Shown here one piece after another: positions 35,430 through 44,162 of a stretch of DNA of 64,000 bases; within the stretch, counting starts at the first letter, position 1, and every line of letters begins with the position of its first letter. This DNA comes from JAPEKQ01 sp964516845 (GTDB lineage: Bacteria; Joyebacterota; Joyebacteria; Joyebacterales; Joyebacteraceae). The translations under genes were made by a program, and so were the position numbers. A model generated the notes under the pieces. It made no database searches. It had not been told where the DNA came from and worked only from the letters and a program-made list of their open reading frames with translations. The DNA lies in assembly GCA_964516845.1 (NCBI GenBank), contig CAZEXP010000005.1, forward strand, positions 1 to 64,000. The letters are read 5' to 3'.

Positions 35430-37896
35430 CCCCGTGCGTGAGAACGCCGCGGGCGGACCCGTCCCGGTCCGCTGGACGGCTCCTGTCGCGGTCCTCGCCG
35501 CGCTCGCGGCCGCGCTCGGCTATGCGCTGGCTGCGGTTCCCAACATCGAGCTGATCACGCTGGTCGTGTTCATCTCGGGGGCTGCGCTCGGGCGGCTTCG
35601 CGGGGCGCTTGTCGGATTCATCGCGATGGGGATCTACTCGGGGCTCGGTCCGTATGGTTCGGGTCTTGCCATTCCCACGCTCTTTGCGGGGCAGATCGGC
35701 GCGATGGCGCTCGTCGGGTTCGCGGGCGGGCTCCTCCGACAGCTTTGGAGCGGGAAGGCCAACGCAACCCGCATCGCGGCGGCCGCCGCGGCCGGCCTCG
35801 TGCTCACGGCCATCTATCAGGCCGCCGTCATCGTCGGCTACGCCGCGATGAGTCCCGAGTTCGCCGACGGGTTTCTCGCGGCTCTCACCGCGAATCTGTT
35901 CTTCCCATACGTTCACATCATATGGAACACGATCCTCTTCGCCGTGCTCGTCCCGCTGCTCGTCCCGCGGGTCCGCCGTCTCGCCATGGTCGCAGTGTCG
36001 GGCGTCATCCCGTTGCTTCTGGCGACGGCGCTCCTGGTCGCACCGACCGGTGCGGTGGCCCAGGACATCGTGCCGCCGGGGCTCGAACCCGAGCCTGAAC
36101 CTGAGCCCGCGACCCCCGTCGTGGCTCTTCCCGACTCGCTGTACCCCGGACCAGGGATCGACCTGCTCGGCGTGCGTCGCGTTGTCGGACTGGAGTTCGG
36201 GGGAGATCACGACGCTTCGTCCGCGGCCGGGGCGCTTCCGGCTCTCCGTGTCGTCTCGTCCCGATGGCCGGGACAGCGCGCGTCCGTTACCCGGGGCGGC
36301 ATTCCGGCGGGACTCTCGGTGGTCACCGAGGTCGGCCGGTCGGGCAGCGACTGGCTCCTTGACGGGCTGGGTCTCCTGGACGCGGTCGCGACGCGCGGAC
36401 CGGTCCTCGTGCCGTCGGGTCCCGATCTGTCGACACGTTCTCTCTTCGCCTCCGGTGTTGTCGTCTTCGACCGGGGCGGCCCCGCGCAGGGGATCGCGGC
36501 CGGGACGGGTTCGGCCTCGGTCCGGTACTACGCGGGCCGCCGCTTCGCCGGGACCCCCTTTTCGCGGGTCGGCATGGCCAGCGGTGACGCCGGGCTCCGG
36601 TGGCGGATCGTCGAGTTCGGGAGTGGTCTCCGCGAGCGCGGAGCCGTCACCGGGTTCTTTGAAGGGCGGAGCGGGCGTGGCCCGAATCCGGGCGGCGAGT
36701 ACGAGCGCGAGAGCTTCGGCGCGTCGGCGACCCTCGATCTGTCCGGCGACTGGAGGGCGGAGCTCCTGGGGTCGAGCGTGACGGCGTCGCGCAGCATCCC
36801 CGACGCGGCCGGTGTCTCGGGCGCGGTCCTGGATGTATCGTCCGGAGCGGTCGATGTGGCCGTCACGAACGGGAGTGCGCGGCTCGGGATCTTCCACGCG
36901 GCGACGCGGATCGGGGACTCTCGCGGCGGCAGCGCGGGAACCTGCGAGAGCGGCCGGACGGGCGCGGTCCTCGACCTGCCCGTCGAACTCGGCGTCCTGC
37001 GGTCGGTGCACGCGCGCGCGTCCGGGCTTGTGGCGGAGGGGAGTCTTCTGACGAGCGGCGTTCACGCGCTGTCCGCCGGCGCCTCCGCGAGCGGGGGCGT
37101 GCGGGTCGGCGACTGGGAGGCTCTGGTCAGCGCCGGGGCGTCCCGCCAGCGGGGAGAGACGGTTCCAGAGCTCTCCTGTCTTGTGGCGCATGAGGACGGC
37201 AACGCCGGTCCGTGGTTCACTCTCGACATCGGCGGCCGCTTCCCGACGGCGACGGAGCTTGCCGGTGTGGATCGTCCCGTCGTCGGCGACGACGACCGGT
37301 TGATCGGGGGTGCGGGAGACATCGGGGCCGAGCGGGCGGCGACGGCGGGTCTCGGCTGGGCGATGGGTTCGGGTCGTCTGGACGCCGGTGTCACCGGCGA
37401 GATCACGCGCGTGCTTTCGCCGATCGTTCTCGAGGATGATGCGGCGGGTGTTCTCAGGCCCGTGCCGGGGGACGATGCGACGGCGTCAATGCTGGCGTTC
37501 TGGGCCGCAGTCGTCGATACCGCACTCGGTGGAGTCAGGGTCTCCGCCGAGGCTATCGGCATTGATGCGGAGGGGCCGCTCAACGCGCTCGCGCCGGTGC
37601 CCGAACTCGCCGGTCACGCGTCGGTCTGGGTCGATCGACGGTTCTTCAAGCAGACCCTCGACGTTCGTTTCGAGGTCTCGGTGGCGTACGAGACCGGACT
37701 CGCCCGGGGCGTCTGGAACGGTGTCGTCGACGACGCGCTCTGGCGCACACGATTCGCCGCCTCCGGCGCGGTCGGACCGGCGCGGCTGCAGGTCACGGTC
37801 GACGACCCGTTCGACACGGACTCCGGCGGCTGGCCGGGGTATGCCTTCTCCGAGCCCCGCGTGACCTACGCTTTCATATGGGACTTCTGGAACTAG
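35422..37896 (+). CDS. ECF-type S component fused to a TonB-receptor-like beta-barrel
   Basis: 824 residues from TTG 35422 (GTG 35434 is the alternative). Residues ~15-210 contain about six membrane segments with the order and Gly/Ala-rich character of ECF transporter substrate-binding proteins (AALAAALGYALAAVPNIEL, GPYGSGLAIPTLFAGQIGAM). The last segment, VAVSGVIPLLLATALLVAPTGAVAQ, is also a perfect signal peptide ending near residue 213. Then follows a Pro/Glu linker (PEPEPEPATP) and ~590 residues of barrel-type sequence with TonB-receptor features such as GPWFTLDIGGRFPTATEL and a terminal VTYAFIWDFWN. No clear plug or TonB box. An in-frame ATG at 35986 lacks a ribosome site, so one polypeptide, perhaps cleaved by signal peptidase, is the simplest reading. 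Confidence 0.65.
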   Translation: MTDPVRENAAGGPVPVRWTAPVAVLAALAAALGYALAAVPNIELITLVVFISGAALGRLRGALVGFIAMGIYSGLGPYGSGLAIPTLFAGQIGAMALVGFAGGLLRQLWSGKANATRIAAAAAAGLVLTAIYQAAVIVGYAAMSPEFADGFLAALTANLFFPYVHIIWNTILFAVLVPLLVPRVRRLAMVAVSGVIPLLLATALLVAPTGAVAQDIVPPGLEPEPEPEPATPVVALPDSLYPGPGIDLLGVRRVVGLEFGGDHDASSAAGALPALRVVSSRWPGQRASVTRGGIPAGLSVVTEVGRSGSDWLLDGLGLLDAVATRGPVLVPSGPDLSTRSLFASGVVVFDRGGPAQGIAAGTGSASVRYYAGRRFAGTPFSRVGMASGDAGLRWRIVEFGSGLRERGAVTGFFEGRSGRGPNPGGEYERESFGASATLDLSGDWRAELLGSSVTASRSIPDAAGVSGAVLDVSSGAVDVAVTNGSARLGIFHAATRIGDSRGGSAGTCESGRTGAVLDLPVELGVLRSVHARASGLVAEGSLLTSGVHALSAGASASGGVRVGDWEALVSAGASRQRGETVPELSCLVAHEDGNAGPWFTLDIGGRFPTATELAGVDRPVVGDDDRLIGGAGDIGAERAATAGLGWAMGSGRLDAGVTGEITRVLSPIVLEDDAAGVLRPVPGDDATASMLAFWAAVVDTALGGVRVSAEAIGIDAEGPLNALAPVPELAGHASVWVDRRFFKQTLDVRFEVSVAYETGLARGVWNGVVDDALWRTRFAASGAVGPARLQVTVDDPFDTDSGGWPGYAFSEPRVTYAFIWDFWN

Positions 37897-37953
37897 CCAT
37901 CACCCCACGGACTACTCTCCCCTTGCCGTTTCTCAGGAACACTGAGGATTCGT

Positions 37954-37982
37954 TTGCATTGCGTTTTGCAATACACTACATT
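37954..37982 (+). promoter_or_regulatory. Weak sigma70-like promoter upstream of the ComEA-like gene
   Basis: TTGCAT (37954-37959), 17-base spacer, TACATT (37977-37982). The spacer holds a small inverted repeat, attgc-gtttt-gcaat. It lies in an unusually AT-rich patch in this GC-rich window, 24 bases before the GTG at 38006. Matches to consensus are only partial. Confidence 0.4.
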
Positions 37983-38005
37983 GAGTTCGCAGGGTGGGAG
38001 GGGAC

Positions 38006-38446
38006 GTGAGAGGGTTCCTTACGCGCGATGAGCGCGCGGTCATCGCCTTTCTGGCGACGGCCACGGCAGTCGGGGCGATCGTGCTCGGTCTTCGGGGCGT
38101 CGACCCGGCACTTGTGCCGGATCTCGTTTCATCGGCCGGGACCGGGGTGGTGATCTCGGACGAACTCATTGACCGGACCGGACGCACGGAGCGGGCCGAG
38201 CAGGTCACGGGTCCCATCGACGTGAACGAGGCCACCGAGGAAGAACTGACGGGGCTGCCGGGGATCGGTCCCGCGAAGGCTGCGGCGATAGTGAGATACC
38301 GCGAGCGGCACGGTCGCTTCGCCTCGCTCGACGCTCTGCTCGATGTCAGCGGTGTCGGCCCCGCGACGCTCGATCGGCTTCGCCCGGTGGCGACTCTCGG
38401 GAGTGTGGAACCGCCCACCGAAGGACAGGTCAGGGAGGGACGATGA
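38006..38446 (+). CDS. ComEA-like helix-hairpin-helix protein
   Basis: 146 residues from GTG 38006, which has GGGAGGGG just upstream. One N-terminal membrane anchor (VIAFLATATAVGAIVLGL), a ~45-residue linker, then a double helix-hairpin-helix domain beginning IDVNEATEEELTGLPGIGPAKAAAIVRYRE and continuing FASLDALLDVSGVGPATLDRL. That arrangement is the competence protein ComEA, which binds incoming double-stranded DNA at the membrane. It overlaps the next gene by 4 bases. DprA, another transformation protein, lies 7 kb downstream. Confidence 0.85.
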   Translation: MRGFLTRDERAVIAFLATATAVGAIVLGLRGVDPALVPDLVSSAGTGVVISDELIDRTGRTERAEQVTGPIDVNEATEEELTGLPGIGPAKAAAIVRYRERHGRFASLDALLDVSGVGPATLDRLRPVATLGSVEPPTEGQVREGR

Positions 38447-40056
38447 GTATGGGGCTGGCGGCGGCACGCGGCATCATCGTTGGACGCCTGCTCGTCTCGG
38501 CCGCCGTGATCGCGGCGGCGCTGATGAGCGACGATATCTCGGTCACGCCCGTTGTCCTGCTGGGTATCGGCGTCGCGGCCCTGAGCGTCCCGCACGCCAT
38601 CTGGTCACGCAAGCGTGGACGTGAGAGTCTGTGGCTTCTCGTGACGCTGTTCGTTGCCGATGTCGTGCTCGTGACCCTGATCGTGCTCTCGTCCGGCGGT
38701 CTGGCCAGTCCGTTCAAGCTTCTCTACTTCCTTCCGTTGATTGTCTCGTCGACGGCGCTTGGACCGAAGCCCGGCGCCATCGTGACGGTCTCGTCGCTTG
38801 CCGCGTTCGCCGCACTCTTCATCGCCGAGAGTCCCATGACCATGCGTTCGCACGGGGCCGGCATCCTGGCGGAGACGGCCGTTCTCGCGATCTCGCTCAC
38901 GGTGGTCTCGATCCTCGTCGGCATCCTCTCGGCGCGCGTTCGCGAGGGAGAGAAGAAGCTGGGGGAGGTGGAGACCGCTCTCGAGGCGGCGCACGTCCAC
39001 ATCGACAATCTCATAGAGAGCATCCAGAGCGGTCTGGCGCTCTTCGACATGTCGGGCGGTCTTCTCTCACTGAACGAACGTGGTAGAGCCATTCTCGGCA
39101 TGCCGGCGCCCGGAGCGCCGCGCGCGCACTTCTCGGAGGTCTTCGCGGCGCAACCGGCTCTCGCCGAGCAGGTATCAGCCGCCGTGGAGCACGGGAAGAC
39201 GGCGGAGCGCGTTGAACTCAGCGTCGAGCGAGCCGGCGGGACCGTTCCCGTCGGGCTCTCGACCTCGCTGCTCCGCGACGATGACGGAGTCGCCGCGGGT
39301 GTCATCATGATATTCCAGGACATCACCGAGGCGCGCCGTCAGGAGCTGGACAGGCTCCACGCGGACCGACTCGCGTCGCTCGGCCAGTTCGCGGCGGGCA
39401 TGGCTCACGAGATCAGGAATCCACTGAACGCCATCAAGGGGTCGGCCGAGATGCTTCGGGACGGTGTCGCAGCAGGGAGCGACGATGCGCGGCTGGTCGA
39501 TCTGGTGATTCGGGAGAGCGACCGCCTCGCAACGCTCACCAACGACGTGCTCACCTACGGACGCGTCATGGGGCCGCCGACGGGAACCGTGTTCCTCGAA
39601 GCGCTGTTCAGGGAGGTTGAGGCTATCGCCCGGTCGCACCGGGCATTCGGGGACGGAATCGAGCTGGCGATGGATGACGGCGGGATCCGCTCGCGGGGGA
39701 ACTCCGAGCAGCTCAAGCAGGTTCTTCTGAACCTCGTGGTCAACGGGATCGAGGCGATCGAGGAGACGGGTTCCGTCCGCGTCACCGCGGGTGTCGGGGG
39801 CGCCGTCTTTGCGAACGGGCGGAGCGGAACGGACGACGAGATCGCCATCAGTGTCGTCGACACGGGCGTTGGGATGGAACGCGAGAGCCTCGAGCAGATG
39901 TTCGCGCCGTTCTGGACGACGAAGCAGACCGGAACGGGCCTCGGACTCGCCATCGCCGACAGGCTTGTCGAGGCGCACGGCGGACGTATCGAGATCGAAA
40001 CCGGGCCGGGGCAGGGCAGCCGGTTCGTCATCTATCTTCCGAAGGCAAGAGACTAG
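38443..40056 (+). CDS. Sensor histidine kinase (PilS/NtrB-like)
   Basis: 537 residues. Six membrane segments in residues ~5-165 with almost no periplasmic loops, a short coiled coil (REGEKKLGEVETALEAAHVHID), a PAS domain (~185-300), the dimerisation/phospho-acceptor domain with H322 in AGMAHEIRNPLNAIKGSAEM, and a HATPase domain (N box LLNLVVNGIEAIEE, G1 VVDTGVGM, G2 GTGLGLAI). The layout is that of PilS, the type IV pilus sensor. It overlaps the ComEA-like gene and lies 26 bases before the cognate NtrC-family regulator. Confidence 0.92.
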   Translation: MSMGLAAARGIIVGRLLVSAAVIAAALMSDDISVTPVVLLGIGVAALSVPHAIWSRKRGRESLWLLVTLFVADVVLVTLIVLSSGGLASPFKLLYFLPLIVSSTALGPKPGAIVTVSSLAAFAALFIAESPMTMRSHGAGILAETAVLAISLTVVSILVGILSARVREGEKKLGEVETALEAAHVHIDNLIESIQSGLALFDMSGGLLSLNERGRAILGMPAPGAPRAHFSEVFAAQPALAEQVSAAVEHGKTAERVELSVERAGGTVPVGLSTSLLRDDDGVAAGVIMIFQDITEARRQELDRLHADRLASLGQFAAGMAHEIRNPLNAIKGSAEMLRDGVAAGSDDARLVDLVIRESDRLATLTNDVLTYGRVMGPPTGTVFLEALFREVEAIARSHRAFGDGIELAMDDGGIRSRGNSEQLKQVLLNLVVNGIEAIEETGSVRVTAGVGGAVFANGRSGTDDEIAISVVDTGVGMERESLEQMFAPFWTTKQTGTGLGLAIADRLVEAHGGRIEIETGPGQGSRFVIYLPKARD

Positions 40057-40082
40057 ACAGAGAGATTCCAGGGGAGGACGCC

Positions 40083-41456
40083 ATGCCACACGGGAGGATA
40101 CTCGTCATCGATGACGAGGACAGCATCAGGGAGTATTTGTCCATGATGCTCGAGCGAGAGGGGTACGAGGTTCTGGCCGCGTCCGACGGGAAGAAGGCGG
40201 TGAAGCTGAGCAAACGCGAGAGCTTCGACGCGGTTATCACCGACATCCAGCTTCCCGGCATGACGGGCATCGAGATCCTCGGCTCGTTCAAGGAGTCGGA
40301 CCCGACGGTTCCCATTATCATCGTTACCGGGCATGCGTCGCAGGAATCGGCCATCGAGGCGCTCAATCTCGGGGCATTCTACTACCTCCTGAAGCCCGTC
40401 TCGAACGAAGAGCTCAAGCAGGTCGTCCGGAATGCTCTCGAGGTCAAGCAACTGCGGACCGAGAAGAACGATCTGGAACGCGCGCTCCACCCGAGCGCCG
40501 ACCGTGACATGGTCGGTGACAGCGAGGGGCTCCACTCCGTATTCGATCTGATCGACCGCGTCGCGAGGACGGCGAGCACCGTCATGCTCAGGGGAGAGAG
40601 CGGCACGGGGAAGGAACTCGTGGCTCGCGCCATTCACGCGGGGAGCGTCCGGGCGGACCAGCGGTTCGTGTCGATCAACTGCGGGGCTCTGCCGGAGACG
40701 CTGCTCGAGAGCGAGCTCTTCGGGCATGTGAAGGGATCGTTCACGGGAGCCGTGCGCGACAAGCGCGGGCTGTTCGTCGTCGCGGACGGCGGGACGTTCT
40801 TTCTCGACGAGGTCGGGGAGACGTCGCTTGCCATCCAGGTGAAACTCCTCCGCGTGCTCCAGGAGCGCGAGGTCGTCCCGGTCGGCGGAACCAAGCCGAC
40901 GAAGGTTGACGTCCGGGTCATCGCCGCGACGAACGCCGATCTCGAGCTGGATGTGCAGGAAGGGAACTTCCGTGCGGACCTGTACTACCGTCTGAACGTC
41001 ATCCCTATCACCATTCCGCCGCTTCGCGACCGTCGCGACGACATCCCGCTGCTGGTAGAACACTTCCTGCAGAAGCTTGCTTCAGGGGAGAAGACGATCG
41101 CCGAGGGAGCGATGGACATTCTCACATCGTACGAGTGGCCGGGAAACGTGCGCGAGCTCGAGAATATCATCGAACGCGCGGTGATCCTCGCTGACGGCAG
41201 TGAGATCACCGCGGAGAGTCTCAACGTTTCGATCTTCCCCGAGCGTCTCCGGAAGCGGTCGCGGTCGACCGGAACGGGCGATCTGGGCGTCAGCGGGATC
41301 ACGCTCGACGAACTCGAGCAGCGGTACCTGCTTCAGACGCTTGAGGAGACGAGCTGGAAGAAGAAGCAGGCGGCGGAGATCCTGGGGATCAACCCGTCGA
41401 CGCTCTACAGGAAGCTCCAGCGCTACGGGATGGAGGGCGATGTCGAGGATGACTAG
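40083..41456 (+). CDS. Sigma54-dependent response regulator (PilR/NtrC family)
   Basis: 457 residues. Receiver domain (ILVIDDEDSIREYL, phospho-acceptor D54 in VITDIQLPG, K near IVTGHAS), AAA+ domain (Walker A GESGTGKELVARAI, Walker B GGTFFLDEVGE), and a C-terminal Fis-type helix-turn-helix (QAAEILGINPSTLYRKLQRYG). The sigma54-contact loop reads GSFTGA rather than GAFTGA, as it does in PilR proteins that are active. Together with the preceding kinase it should activate sigma54 promoters, perhaps of pilus or competence genes (inference). No pil structural genes are present. Confidence 0.93.
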   Translation: MPHGRILVIDDEDSIREYLSMMLEREGYEVLAASDGKKAVKLSKRESFDAVITDIQLPGMTGIEILGSFKESDPTVPIIIVTGHASQESAIEALNLGAFYYLLKPVSNEELKQVVRNALEVKQLRTEKNDLERALHPSADRDMVGDSEGLHSVFDLIDRVARTASTVMLRGESGTGKELVARAIHAGSVRADQRFVSINCGALPETLLESELFGHVKGSFTGAVRDKRGLFVVADGGTFFLDEVGETSLAIQVKLLRVLQEREVVPVGGTKPTKVDVRVIAATNADLELDVQEGNFRADLYYRLNVIPITIPPLRDRRDDIPLLVEHFLQKLASGEKTIAEGAMDILTSYEWPGNVRELENIIERAVILADGSEITAESLNVSIFPERLRKRSRSTGTGDLGVSGITLDELEQRYLLQTLEETSWKKKQAAEILGINPSTLYRKLQRYGMEGDVEDD

Positions 41457-41567
41457 TCGTGCGCGTGGAGGCGGCGTGATGGGAGAGCGGTGGGTGCGAA
41501 GGGCGTCGTGCGCGCGAAGAGAGTCTGCTGTGAGCGCGCAGTCGTGCGCGAGGAACGGGGTGCGCTC

Positions 41568-42137
41568 GTGAGGATCATCGCCGGCGAGCTGGGCGGCAGG
41601 CGGATCGGTGTGCCGCGGGGGGTCGAGCTGAGGCCGACCTACGACCGCGTGCGCGAATCGCTGTTCGCGACGATCGAGGACAGGCTCGCCGGGGCGCGCG
41701 TGCTCGATCTCTTCGCCGGGACCGGAAGCCTCGGACTCGAGAGCGTCTCCCGCGGCGCGGCTCTGGCGGTCTTCGTCGAGCGCGACGCACGCACTGTCGG
41801 CCATCTGAAACGGACGATTACGGAGTTCGCGGTCGGCGACCGCTGTCGGGTCGTGCGGTCGGACGCCGTACGCTTCGTCTCACCGCCGCACCGCGGTCGG
41901 GAACCGTTCGACATCGTGTTCGCGGATCCCCCGTACGATACGGACCAGGCCCGGCGTGTCCACGAGGTCCTGGACCGCTGGAACGGGATCGCCGCCGGCG
42001 GGCTCGTCGTGATCGAGCACAGGGCGGATGATCGTCTTCCGGAGCGCGGCGCGCGGCTGAGGCTCAGAACGGTAAAACGCTACGGGACCATCGAGGTCGA
42101 GCTGCACGACGTCATCGACCCCGGCGAAACCCAGTGA
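41568..42137 (+). CDS. rsmD: 16S rRNA (guanine(966)-N(2))-methyltransferase
   Basis: 189 residues from GTG 41568 (MRIIAGELGGRRI, the usual RsmD N-terminus). Rossmann-type SAM binding motif VLDLFAGTGSLGLES and catalytic N-methyltransferase motif DPPYDT. It methylates G966 of 16S rRNA. Followed by coaD, the order seen in most bacteria. The 111 bases before it hold no recognised feature beyond a weak ribosome site. Confidence 0.93.
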   Translation: MRIIAGELGGRRIGVPRGVELRPTYDRVRESLFATIEDRLAGARVLDLFAGTGSLGLESVSRGAALAVFVERDARTVGHLKRTITEFAVGDRCRVVRSDAVRFVSPPHRGREPFDIVFADPPYDTDQARRVHEVLDRWNGIAAGGLVVIEHRADDRLPERGARLRLRTVKRYGTIEVELHDVIDPGETQ

Positions 42138-42154
42138 ACTTCCAAGGAGGGCTC

Positions 42155-42646
42155 GTGACCAAGGCGCTCTACCCGGGGACGTTCGATCCGATCACCAACG
42201 GTCATCTCGACCTCGTGCATCGGGCGCTGCGTCTCTTCGACGAGGTTGTCGTCGCCGTCGGTACGGCGAGAGACAAGGACCCGATGTTCACCGTGGATGA
42301 GCGCGTCGTGATGATCCGCGAGGCGACGGCCGACCTCGAAGGGATCTCCGTCGAGGCGTTCAGCGGTCTTCTCGTTGATGAGGTGCGGCGGTGCGGCGCG
42401 ACCTCGATCATCCGAGGACTCCGGGCCGTCTCCGACTTCGAGTACGAGTTCCAGATGGCGCTGATGAACCGTCATCTTGCCCCGGAGGTCGAGACCGTCT
42501 TCCTCATGCCGAACAAGAACTACAGTTATCTCGACTCGACGGTCGTGAAGGAGGTCGCGCTGCTCGGCGGTGATGCCAGCGGATTCGTTCCTCCGGTCGT
42601 GCTTGCGAGACTGCTCGAGCGACGGAAGACACTGGGGCGTTCCTGA
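42155..42646 (+). CDS. coaD: Phosphopantetheine adenylyltransferase
   Basis: 163 residues from GTG 42155, with a near-perfect AAGGAGGG ribosome site. Nucleotidyltransferase fold with the (T/H)xGH motif in ALYPGTFDPITNGHLDL, and the phosphopantetheine/ATP segments SIIRGLRAVSDFEYEFQMA and NYSYLDSTVVKEVA. It makes dephospho-CoA from 4'-phosphopantetheine and ATP, the penultimate CoA step. It follows rsmD by 17 bases. Confidence 0.97.
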   Translation: MTKALYPGTFDPITNGHLDLVHRALRLFDEVVVAVGTARDKDPMFTVDERVVMIREATADLEGISVEAFSGLLVDEVRRCGATSIIRGLRAVSDFEYEFQMALMNRHLAPEVETVFLMPNKNYSYLDSTVVKEVALLGGDASGFVPPVVLARLLERRKTLGRS

Positions 42647-42680
42647 CAGACCCCGCGGGCGCCCGTATTGGAGAGGCTGC

Positions 42681-44159
42681 ATGTCGCCACACGCGAGGGC
42701 CACGGCCCCCGTTCTGAAGCGGATCGCGCGCGCGGTGAGAGGACCCTCCTCGACACTGCGCGAGGATCTTGTCTGCTACGCGTTCGACGCGACCGACATC
42801 CACGCGCTCCCCGACATCGTCGTCTGGCCCGACTCGACCGAGGATGTTTCGGCCGTGGTCCGCATCGCGTGCGACGCCGGCCTTCCCGTCGTCGCACGAG
42901 GCGCGGGTACCGGCTACACGGGCGGCAGCGTGCCCGTGAGCGGCGGCGTCGTGCTTTCCTTCGAGCGGATGAACCGTGTCATGGCCATCGACACGACCGC
43001 GGCCGTCGCCGTGGTCGAACCGGGCGTCGTCAACGAGGATCTCAGGGCGCGCGCGATGGAAGACGGGCTGACCTATCCTCCCGACCCGGCCAGCCTCAAG
43101 ATGTCGACGCTCGGCGGCAACATCGCCGAGTGCGCTGCAGGACCGAGGACCGTGCTGTATGGCAGGACCGGCGACTACGTCGTGGGGCTCGAGTTCGTCC
43201 TCGCGGATGGACACATCGTCCGGACCGGCTATCTTGCGGGCGGCCCCGCGGGCGATCTCGCGGGCGATCGCGCCGATACCTCCGGTTGGGATCCTGCGCC
43301 GCTCGTCGTCGGTTCGGAGGGGACGCTGGCCGTCGTCACCAGAGCGGCCTTGCGCCTGACCGACATCCCCGAACTGACGCTGACGTGCTGGGCCGAGTTC
43401 CCATCGCTGGTCGCGGCGGCGAGGGCTGTCGCTGACATCACCGCCGCTGGTGTGCCGGTGAGCGTGCTCGAGATCATCGACCGCGACACGCTCGCCTGCG
43501 CGATCGAGTACGTGCGTGGCGAGAGACCGGAGAACCCTCCCGCCGGGGCGCTTCTCATCGAACTCGAGGGGGCCGAGGAGGATGTCCGGCGCGGAGTCGA
43601 CGAGGTTCGTCGGGTGCTGGAGGGCGGCGAGGCGACCGTACTCCGATGGGCCGAGGATGAGGCCGAGCGCGACGAGCTCTGGGAAGTCAGGCGTTCGATA
43701 TCGGCATCGCTCGCGCGACTCTCCACGGGCAAGATCAACGAGGACATCGCCGTGCCGCGGAGCCGGATCCCGGACTTCGTCGACCGGATGCGGGACATCG
43801 CGGAGACCGCAGACCTTCCGATCCTGGCCTTCGGCCACGCCGGAGACGGCAACCTCCATGTGAACATCATGGTTGACCGGGCGGACCGGGGCCAGATGAC
43901 GCGGGCGAGGAGCGCGGTGGCCGAACTCTTCGACGCTGCGATCTCGATGGACGGCACGCTCAGCGGCGAGCATGGCATCGGCATTACGAAGGCTGAACAC
44001 CTCTCCCGGGAACTGGACGCGGTGGCGTTGGGGATGACCCGGGCTGTCAAACGGGCGCTCGATCCCGAAGGCACCATGAATCCCGAGAAGATCTTGAGCG
44101 ATCGTCCCAATCCGTGGTGGACGGGTCTCGACGACGAGTCATCCACGGGTGAGGAGTAG
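42681..44159 (+). CDS. FAD-linked oxidase, GlcD family
   Basis: 492 residues from ATG 42681 (MSPHARATAPVLKRIARAV); the frame is open further upstream but that part overlaps coaD. FAD_binding_4 (VAO-type) domain with GAGTGYTGGSVPVSGGVVLS and the flavin-contact segment LGGNIAECAAGPRTVLYG, then a C-terminal FAD-oxidase domain with FGHAGDGNLHVNI and a final SGEHGIGITKAE. This is the glycolate oxidase subunit D / D-lactate dehydrogenase family; substrate cannot be told from sequence. No GlcE or GlcF partner is adjacent, which leans toward a stand-alone D-lactate or 2-hydroxyacid dehydrogenase. It lies 3 bases before obg. Confidence 0.9.
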   Translation: MSPHARATAPVLKRIARAVRGPSSTLREDLVCYAFDATDIHALPDIVVWPDSTEDVSAVVRIACDAGLPVVARGAGTGYTGGSVPVSGGVVLSFERMNRVMAIDTTAAVAVVEPGVVNEDLRARAMEDGLTYPPDPASLKMSTLGGNIAECAAGPRTVLYGRTGDYVVGLEFVLADGHIVRTGYLAGGPAGDLAGDRADTSGWDPAPLVVGSEGTLAVVTRAALRLTDIPELTLTCWAEFPSLVAAARAVADITAAGVPVSVLEIIDRDTLACAIEYVRGERPENPPAGALLIELEGAEEDVRRGVDEVRRVLEGGEATVLRWAEDEAERDELWEVRRSISASLARLSTGKINEDIAVPRSRIPDFVDRMRDIAETADLPILAFGHAGDGNLHVNIMVDRADRGQMTRARSAVAELFDAAISMDGTLSGEHGIGITKAEHLSRELDAVALGMTRAVKRALDPEGTMNPEKILSDRPNPWWTGLDDESSTGEE

Positions 44160-44162
44160 CGG

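Noticed and set aside
35986..37896. Separate receptor gene starting at the internal ATG 35986
   Set aside because: There is no Shine-Dalgarno before it and the upstream reading frame stays open and coherent; kept as an alternative in the fusion finding.
35422..37896. The barrel part as a normal TonB receptor
   Set aside because: No plug domain or TonB box could be seen, so only the barrel resemblance is claimed.
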